A stretch of 64,000 bases of DNA from Thermococcus chitonophagus (GTDB taxonomy: Archaea; Methanobacteriota_B; Thermococci; Thermococcales; Thermococcaceae): positions 724,978-788,977 of the forward strand of contig NZ_CP015193.1 in NCBI RefSeq assembly GCF_002214605.1, read 5' to 3'. Positions 59,362-64,000 of the stretch are shown in pieces; the stretch's first letter is position 1; each line of letters starts with the position of its first letter. A program made the position numbers and the translations under genes. The notes beneath the pieces were generated by a model. The model did not search any database. It was not told the origin of the DNA and worked only from the letters and a program-made list of their open reading frames with translations.

Positions 59362-60387
59362 ATGAGCGTCATACAGAATGTTATTGGTAGGGTTGTGGTT
59401 TTAAGAGGGGGAAAGTATTCGGTTGAAGTGGATGTTGTTACCGATGATGGTTTTGGCAGATTTGCTTCCCCTATTGAAGAGAGCCCTCTTCTCCATATTG
59501 CCGAGGCAAGGAGGGCCGTTAGTGAGGTTGATGAAATTATAGGGCCGGAGCTCATTGGCTTTGATGCCGTAGAGCAGGAGCTTATCGACAGCTACCTGTG
59601 GGAGATTGACGGGACTGATGACCTAAGCCACATAGGTGCCAACACGGCCTTAGCAGTTTCTGTTGCAATAGCAAAGGCCGCCGCGAGCTCTAGGGATCTT
59701 TCTTTGTATTCATACATTGGCGGCACATTCACGACCGAACTCCCAGTTCCAATGCTCACTTTCGCTAGAGATGAGAACTTTGAATACCACCTCATAGTTA
59801 GGGATCTTCTCGAGGTTACGGACATAATAGATGCAATCAGCAAGATATTGGAGAGTTCCTCAGGATTAAGCCTAGAAGACCTCTCTAGGGCTTCTGAAGA
59901 AGTAGGGATGGAGCTTGGTCTTGAAGTAGCCCTGGGAATTACAATGAAGAAAGAGATGGACATTGAATCTGTGCTGAGTTTAGTCGAGGACAACAACATT
60001 GCCTATATAAAACCCATAGGGAAGCCTGAGCTGTTCCTTGAGCTTATAGCTGGAACCCATGGCGTTTTTATAGATGGAGAGTACCTCTTCAGGACTAAGA
60101 ACATATTGGACAGGAGGTACTACAACGCATTATCAATAAAACCTATAAACCTTGGAACGCTCACCGACTTGTACAACTTCGTGAACGATGTGAAGGCTGA
60201 AAAAATAACCCCGATTTTGGCTGAGGCTAAGTATGAGCCCGCCGATGAAACTCTCCCTCATATAGCGCTGGGCCTCAGGTGCCCAGCTATGCTGATAGAC
60301 TGGAACTCGGTTGAGAAAATTAATGAATTGAATAGAATTGCCGAGGAGTTAGGTGAAAGGGGTAGGATAATAACGTTTGAAGAGTAG
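59362..60387 (+). CDS. Enolase-like protein (divergent paralogue)
   Basis: 341 residues, about 90 fewer than true enolase, at the place where many euryarchaea carry eno (rpoK-eno-rpsB). Enolase-like parts: [19 protein letters not shown] near 90-108, and [19 protein letters not shown] near 251-269, matching the K-x-N-Q-I-G-T region with Lys kept. The HRSGETED motif is replaced by [10 protein letters not shown], and the metal Asp/Glu/Asp set is not recognisable. Probably without 2-phosphoglycerate dehydratase activity; a moonlighting or structural role is inference. Confidence 0.85.
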   Translation: MSVIQNVIGRVVVLRGGKYSVEVDVVTDDGFGRFASPIEESPLLHIAEARRAVSEVDEIIGPELIGFDAVEQELIDSYLWEIDGTDDLSHIGANTALAVSVAIAKAAASSRDLSLYSYIGGTFTTELPVPMLTFARDENFEYHLIVRDLLEVTDIIDAISKILESSSGLSLEDLSRASEEVGMELGLEVALGITMKKEMDIESVLSLVEDNNIAYIKPIGKPELFLELIAGTHGVFIDGEYLFRTKNILDRRYYNALSIKPINLGTLTDLYNFVNDVKAEKITPILAEAKYEPADETLPHIALGLRCPAMLIDWNSVEKINELNRIAEELGERGRIITFEE

Positions 60388-60401
60388 GGGAGGTGTTTGG
60401 G

Positions 60402-61010
60402 ATGGCTGATGAGTATCTCGTTCCACTCGACCAGTATTTAGCGGCTGGAGTGCACATAGGGACGCAGCAGAAGACCAAAGACATGAAGAAGTTCATCTAC
60501 AGAGTCAGGCAGGATGGCCTTTACGTCCTCGACGTTAGGAAGACCGATGAGAGGCTTAAAGTGGCAGGAAAGTTCCTTGCTAAGTTTGAACCCCAGAGCA
60601 TTCTGGCTGTGAGCGTTAGGCTTTACGGTCAGAAGCCCGTGAAGAAGTTCGGTGAGGTTACAGGGGCAAGGGCAATGCCCGGAAGGTTCCTCCCAGGAAC
60701 GATGACCAACCCAGCAGTGAAGAACTTCTTTGAGCCAGATGTGATAATCATTACAGACCCAAGAGCTGATCACCAGGCAATGAAAGAGGCAGTTGAGATT
60801 GGCATTCCAATAGTTGCCCTCGTTGACACCGAGAACCTCTTAAGCTATGTTGATCTTGCAATACCCACGAACAACAAGGGTAGGAAGGCCCTAGCTTTGA
60901 TCTACTGGATACTCGCTAGGGAGATTCTGTACAACAGGGGAGAGATACAGAGCAGGGAAGACTTCAAGGTTCCGGTTGAGGAGTTCGAGATGAAGATAGT
61001 CAGAAGATGA
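60402..61010 (+). CDS. rpsB: 30S ribosomal protein S2
   Basis: 202 residues from the ATG at 60402 after GGGGAGGTG; GTG or ATG earlier in frame are not needed. Signatures: [41 protein letters not shown] in outline, [10 protein letters not shown] and [27 protein letters not shown]. Archaeal SA/S2 family. Ends the ribosomal part of the operon. Confidence 0.98.
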   Translation: MADEYLVPLDQYLAAGVHIGTQQKTKDMKKFIYRVRQDGLYVLDVRKTDERLKVAGKFLAKFEPQSILAVSVRLYGQKPVKKFGEVTGARAMPGRFLPGTMTNPAVKNFFEPDVIIITDPRADHQAMKEAVEIGIPIVALVDTENLLSYVDLAIPTNNKGRKALALIYWILAREILYNRGEIQSREDFKVPVEEFEMKIVRR

Positions 61011-61041
61011 CTCCCTTTATTTTTTCTTCTTGGTGTTGAAG

Positions 61042-62067
61042 TTGCTCGTCTGTACTAAATGTGGAAGGAAATTTGAGGAGAAGTTCCTTCTACAGTGTGA
61101 GTGTGGAGGGACATTACTGGTTAGGAGGAACTATGATTCATTCCTTCCAGACCCCAGGTTCTTTGATATTAGGAGGTACCTGAGCTATCTCCCAGTTGAT
61201 GCTAGCTTCTTGCCAAAAATACCTCCAATAATAACCCCAGTCGTTGAAATTGAGGGAATAGAGTTCAAGCTGGATTACCTCCACCCCACGGGTTCATTCA
61301 AAGACAGGGGGACCTTTGTCACAATAGCAAAGCTCAAAGAGGAAGGAATAAGCGAGGTTGTTTTAGACAGTTCTGGAAATGCCGCACTTAGCTTGGCATT
61401 TTACTCCATGATATCTGGAATTAAGGTTCACATATTCCTCTCCTATGATGCAAAGCCCGGGAAAATTTCAGCTTTGATGAATCTAAACGCGAAAGTTCAC
61501 TTCGTTGAAGGTGACAGGATGAAAGTTCATGACAGTGCACTCGAATTTTCTAAAGCCACAGGAATTCCCTACGTCACCCACTGGCTGAATCCATACTTCA
61601 TTGAAGGGACAAAGACCATAGCTTTTGAAATATACGAAGAAATTGGGGTTCCTGAAGAAATTTTCATACCAACTGGAAGCGGGACTGCTCTTCTAGGTGT
61701 TTGGAAGGGGTTTAAGGAGTTAATGGAGATTGGGGAGATAGAGAGACTTCCAAAACTCATTGCAGTTCAGGCGGAGGGCTTCGAAAGCCTCTGCCCGAGA
61801 TCACCCAGGATCAATAAGCTTGCCGACGGAATAGCAATTCCAAATCCTCCAAGGCTTGAAGACATGAAGAAAGCCCTCGAAGAAACTGGAGGTTATTGTA
61901 TAAGTGTTGGTGAAGATGATACTTTAGCAGCTCATCACTGGCTTAAAGCGAGAGGTCTTTTGGTTGAGGAAACCTCAGCTACGGCCCTTGCGGGATACTG
62001 GAAGGCAAGGGAGGAAGGCATTGCAACGGGAAATTCTTTAATCCTCCTAACCGGCGTTAAGAGGTAA
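61042..62067 (+). CDS. Threonine synthase-like PLP enzyme
   Basis: About 341 residues; start uncertain among TTG/GTG codons 61030-61042, the last having GGTG at a suitable distance. N-terminal zinc-ribbon-like CTKCGRKFEEKFLLQCECGG. Fold-type II PLP enzyme: Lys in HPTGSFKDRGTFVTIAKL near 88-105, SSGNAALSLAFY near 112, and the phosphate loop GSGTALLG near 215. Resembles threonine synthase but is somewhat short; cysteate synthase or a related activity is possible. No thrB/thrA neighbours. Confidence 0.85.
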   Translation: MLVCTKCGRKFEEKFLLQCECGGTLLVRRNYDSFLPDPRFFDIRRYLSYLPVDASFLPKIPPIITPVVEIEGIEFKLDYLHPTGSFKDRGTFVTIAKLKEEGISEVVLDSSGNAALSLAFYSMISGIKVHIFLSYDAKPGKISALMNLNAKVHFVEGDRMKVHDSALEFSKATGIPYVTHWLNPYFIEGTKTIAFEIYEEIGVPEEIFIPTGSGTALLGVWKGFKELMEIGEIERLPKLIAVQAEGFESLCPRSPRINKLADGIAIPNPPRLEDMKKALEETGGYCISVGEDDTLAAHHWLKARGLLVEETSATALAGYWKAREEGIATGNSLILLTGVKR

Positions 62068-62107
62068 TTCTATAAACCTTCCCTCCTAGCATTCTCTGGT
62101 GGTGAGG

Positions 62108-62983
62108 ATGATAAGGTATCCAGCCGTGGCAGGCCAATTTTATCCTACAGGTGATGAGCTAATAGAGATGCTCGAGAGGTTCTTCAGCGACCTTAGCGAG
62201 GAGGGAAGCGAGAGAAGGATCACCGCGGGAGTTGCTCCTCACGCTGGCTACATATTCTCGGGCTATACTGCCTCGAGAACGTACAAGGCTATATACGAAG
62301 ATGGCCTTCCGGAGACCTTCGTGATCCTGGGGCCAAATCACACGGGCATGGGCTCTCCAATAGCGGTTTACCCTGAGGGCGAGTGGGAAACTCCCTTGGG
62401 GAGAGTTAAGGTTGACAGTGAGATTGCAAAAGCCATCGTTGAGCTTTCAAACATAGCAGATCTTGATGATCTAGCCCACCGCTACGAGCACTCGATTGAA
62501 GTTCAACTACCCTTCCTCCAGTATCTCGCTGAGCTGGCTGGGAAGGACTTCACAATAGTTCCAATAACCCTGGGAATTCAAGATGAAGATGTCGCCGAAA
62601 CTTTGGGTAAGGCTATTTATGAGGCATCGCAATCACTTGGAAGGGACGTTGTTGTTATAGCATCAACAGACTTCATGCACTACGGCTACTTCTACGGCTA
62701 TGTTCCCTTTACTGGGAGGGCCGAAGAGCTACCAAACATGGTTAAGGAGTGGGACATGAGGGTAATACGGAGGATTCTAGACTTTGATGTCAAGGGGATG
62801 TTCGAGGAGATTAGGGCCATGAACCACACCATGTGTGGCCCTGGGGGAGTTGGGGTTGGGATAGTGTACTCAAAGCTGATGGATGCAGTTGAAGCTGAGT
62901 TACTCCACTACACCACTAGCTTTGAGGTCAGCAGGAGCACTGATGCCATAGTTGGGTACGCGAGCATAGTTATGAGGAGGTAG
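62108..62983 (+). CDS. MEMO1-family protein
   Basis: 291 residues from the ATG at 62108 after GGTGGTGAGG. Signatures: [11 protein letters not shown] near 2-12, [59 protein letters not shown]. Metal-site His residues (His near 45, 80 and 191) and a Cys in [10 protein letters not shown] are kept. Resembles extradiol dioxygenase class III; eukaryotic MEMO binds copper, but the archaeal role is unclear. Just before mevalonate kinase, 5-base gap, a conserved order in Thermococcales. Confidence 0.93.
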   Translation: MIRYPAVAGQFYPTGDELIEMLERFFSDLSEEGSERRITAGVAPHAGYIFSGYTASRTYKAIYEDGLPETFVILGPNHTGMGSPIAVYPEGEWETPLGRVKVDSEIAKAIVELSNIADLDDLAHRYEHSIEVQLPFLQYLAELAGKDFTIVPITLGIQDEDVAETLGKAIYEASQSLGRDVVVIASTDFMHYGYFYGYVPFTGRAEELPNMVKEWDMRVIRRILDFDVKGMFEEIRAMNHTMCGPGGVGVGIVYSKLMDAVEAELLHYTTSFEVSRSTDAIVGYASIVMRR

Positions 62984-62988
62984 GGGAG

Positions 62989-63990
62989 TTGAGGGTTCTT
63001 GCCTCAGCTCCCGCTAAGATAATCTTATTCGGCGAGCACAGTGTCGTCTATGGGAAGCCCGCTATAGCCGCCGCTATAAATCTAAGGACGTACGTTGAGG
63101 CCGAGTTAAGGGATGATAAGAAAATAAGGATAGAGGCCCATGACATTAAGGTTCCTGGGCTTACGGTTTCCTTCTCGGAGAACGAGATATACTTCGAGAG
63201 CGATTACGGTAAAGCTGCCGAAGTCCTAAGCTACGTGAGGCAGGCCATAGAATTGGCAATGGAAGAAGCTGGGGTTAGGAGGGGAATTAACGTTTCGATA
63301 ACCTCTCAAATTCCTGTTGGCGCTGGCTTGGGTTCTTCAGCGGCCGTTGCCGTGGCAACCATAGGTGCAGTTTCGAAGCTTTTGGGCCTAGAACTCACGC
63401 GGGAGGAAGTGGCAAAGCTGGGCCACAAGGTTGAGCTCTTAGTTCAGGGGGCTTCCAGTGGAATTGATCCTACGGTTTCCGCGATAGGAGGTTTCCTGTA
63501 CTATGAGAAGGGCAACTTCGAGCATCTCCCCTTCATGGAGCTACCGATAGTTGTGGGATACACAGGTTCAAGCGGTTCAACTAAAGAGCTGGTGGCTATG
63601 GTCAGGAGGAGATACGAGAGCATGCCCGAGCTGATAGTCCCCATACTCAACGCGATGGGAAAGCTTGTGGAGAAGGCTAGGGAAGTAATAACATCGGAAC
63701 TCGACGAGGAGGAGAAGTTCGCCAAGCTTGGAGAGCTAATGAACATAAATCACGGCCTTCTGGATGCCTTAGGCGTTTCAACTAAAAAGCTCAGTGAGCT
63801 CGTTTACGCCGCAAGGACTGCCGGGGCACTCGGTGCCAAGATAACTGGAGCTGGAGGAGGAGGGTGTATGTACGCTCTGGCCCCAGGAAGGCAGAGGGAA
63901 GTTGCAACTGCAATCACGATAGCGGGAGGAACTCCGATGATAACAGAGATCAGCAGGGAAGGATTGAGGATAGAGGAGGTCATGAAATGA
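62989..63990 (+). CDS. mvk: Mevalonate kinase
   Basis: 333 residues from a TTG at 62989, close behind GGAGGTAGGGGAG. GHMP kinase: [28 protein letters not shown] at the start, ATP loop [19 protein letters not shown] near 104-122, catalytic Asp in [15 protein letters not shown] near 153, C-terminal [14 protein letters not shown]. Phosphorylates mevalonate for the isoprenoid chains of archaeal lipids. The next gene begins in an ATGATG overlap with the stop. Confidence 0.97.
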   Translation: MRVLASAPAKIILFGEHSVVYGKPAIAAAINLRTYVEAELRDDKKIRIEAHDIKVPGLTVSFSENEIYFESDYGKAAEVLSYVRQAIELAMEEAGVRRGINVSITSQIPVGAGLGSSAAVAVATIGAVSKLLGLELTREEVAKLGHKVELLVQGASSGIDPTVSAIGGFLYYEKGNFEHLPFMELPIVVGYTGSSGSTKELVAMVRRRYESMPELIVPILNAMGKLVEKAREVITSELDEEEKFAKLGELMNINHGLLDALGVSTKKLSELVYAARTAGALGAKITGAGGGGCMYALAPGRQREVATAITIAGGTPMITEISREGLRIEEVMK

Positions 63991-64000
63991 TGGTCATAAA
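63990..64000 (+). CDS. Start of the next gene (cut by the window edge)
   Basis: ATG at 63987 or 63990 overlaps the mvk stop and reads MVIK before the window ends. In Thermococcales the gene after mvk is, as I recall, isopentenyl phosphate kinase, which would complete the archaeal mevalonate route, but four residues cannot prove it. Confidence 0.35.

Noticed and set aside
1-64000. Insertion sequences, integrated virus or plasmid, replication origin
   Set aside because: No transposase, integrase, inverted terminal repeat, att-type tRNA duplication, cdc6/orc gene or ORB cluster was found.

Overview
The window comes from a hyperthermophilic euryarchaeon of the order Thermococcales, most likely a Pyrococcus close to P. 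abyssi and P. horikoshii. Supporting signs are archaeal information-processing genes (DnaG, S13-S4-S11-RpoD-L18e-L13-S9-RpoN-RpoK-S2, Cbf5), an ADP-dependent phosphofructokinase, a CGP-CTERM secreted protein, ferredoxin-linked 2-oxoacid oxidoreductases, TATA/BRE promoters with GGTGA-type ribosome binding sites, GC-rich RNA genes on an AT-richer background, and a 29-nt CRISPR repeat of the GTTTCCGTAGAACT..GTGTGGAAAG type. The species call is inference.

Layout. 0-8 kb: radical SAM fragment, two Toprim genes (UPF0292, DnaG), sugar nucleotidyltransferase plus a mutase-like partner, thymidylate kinase, SRP54, Lrp-type regulators and a PRTase-type regulator. 8-16 kb: tRNA-Val, a C/D box sRNA, gltX, an anion permease, a toxin-antitoxin patch (lone antitoxin-like gene, hicBA, broken DUF3368/PIN-like gene) and the two fumarase subunits. 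16-24.7 kb: a CGP-CTERM surface protein, SDR enzyme, a PadR-SdpI-UPF0145-YhfC membrane cluster, a glycosyltransferase, an ATPase, pcp, a TtuA-type tRNA thiolase and a second C/D sRNA. 24.9-30.6 kb: a TrkA-C membrane protein, an unusual potassium channel, a COG3199 kinase and two tandem paralogous secreted proteins. 30.6-33.8 kb: GTPase, UPF0173, UPF0235, FtsY. 34-39.4 kb: a seven-gene 2-oxoacid:ferredoxin oxidoreductase operon. 39.5-43.6 kb: solute-binding lipoprotein, small exporter, ASCH, HAD and GlyA. 43.6-45.7 kb: CRISPR leader and 15-repeat array without cas genes, a GC-rich structured element and a third C/D sRNA. 45.7-54.4 kb: metal ABC transporter genes, RNase HII, PMT-like transferase, MoeA, ADP-PFK with a TGM operator, Cbf5 and small proteins. 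54.4-64 kb: methyltransferase and the ribosomal/RNA polymerase superoperon with three embedded tRNAs, an enolase-like paralogue, S2, threonine synthase-like protein, MEMO-family protein and mevalonate kinase.

Most genes are tightly packed, often with ATGA/TGATG overlaps. The non-protein signals are the richest part: three C/D guide RNAs with 11-12 nt guides and TATA boxes at the expected distance, an aberrant CRISPR array, a structured GC-rich element, and operators at pfkC, at the metal ABC genes and possibly at the kor operon. No insertion sequence, riboswitch or replication origin was seen.
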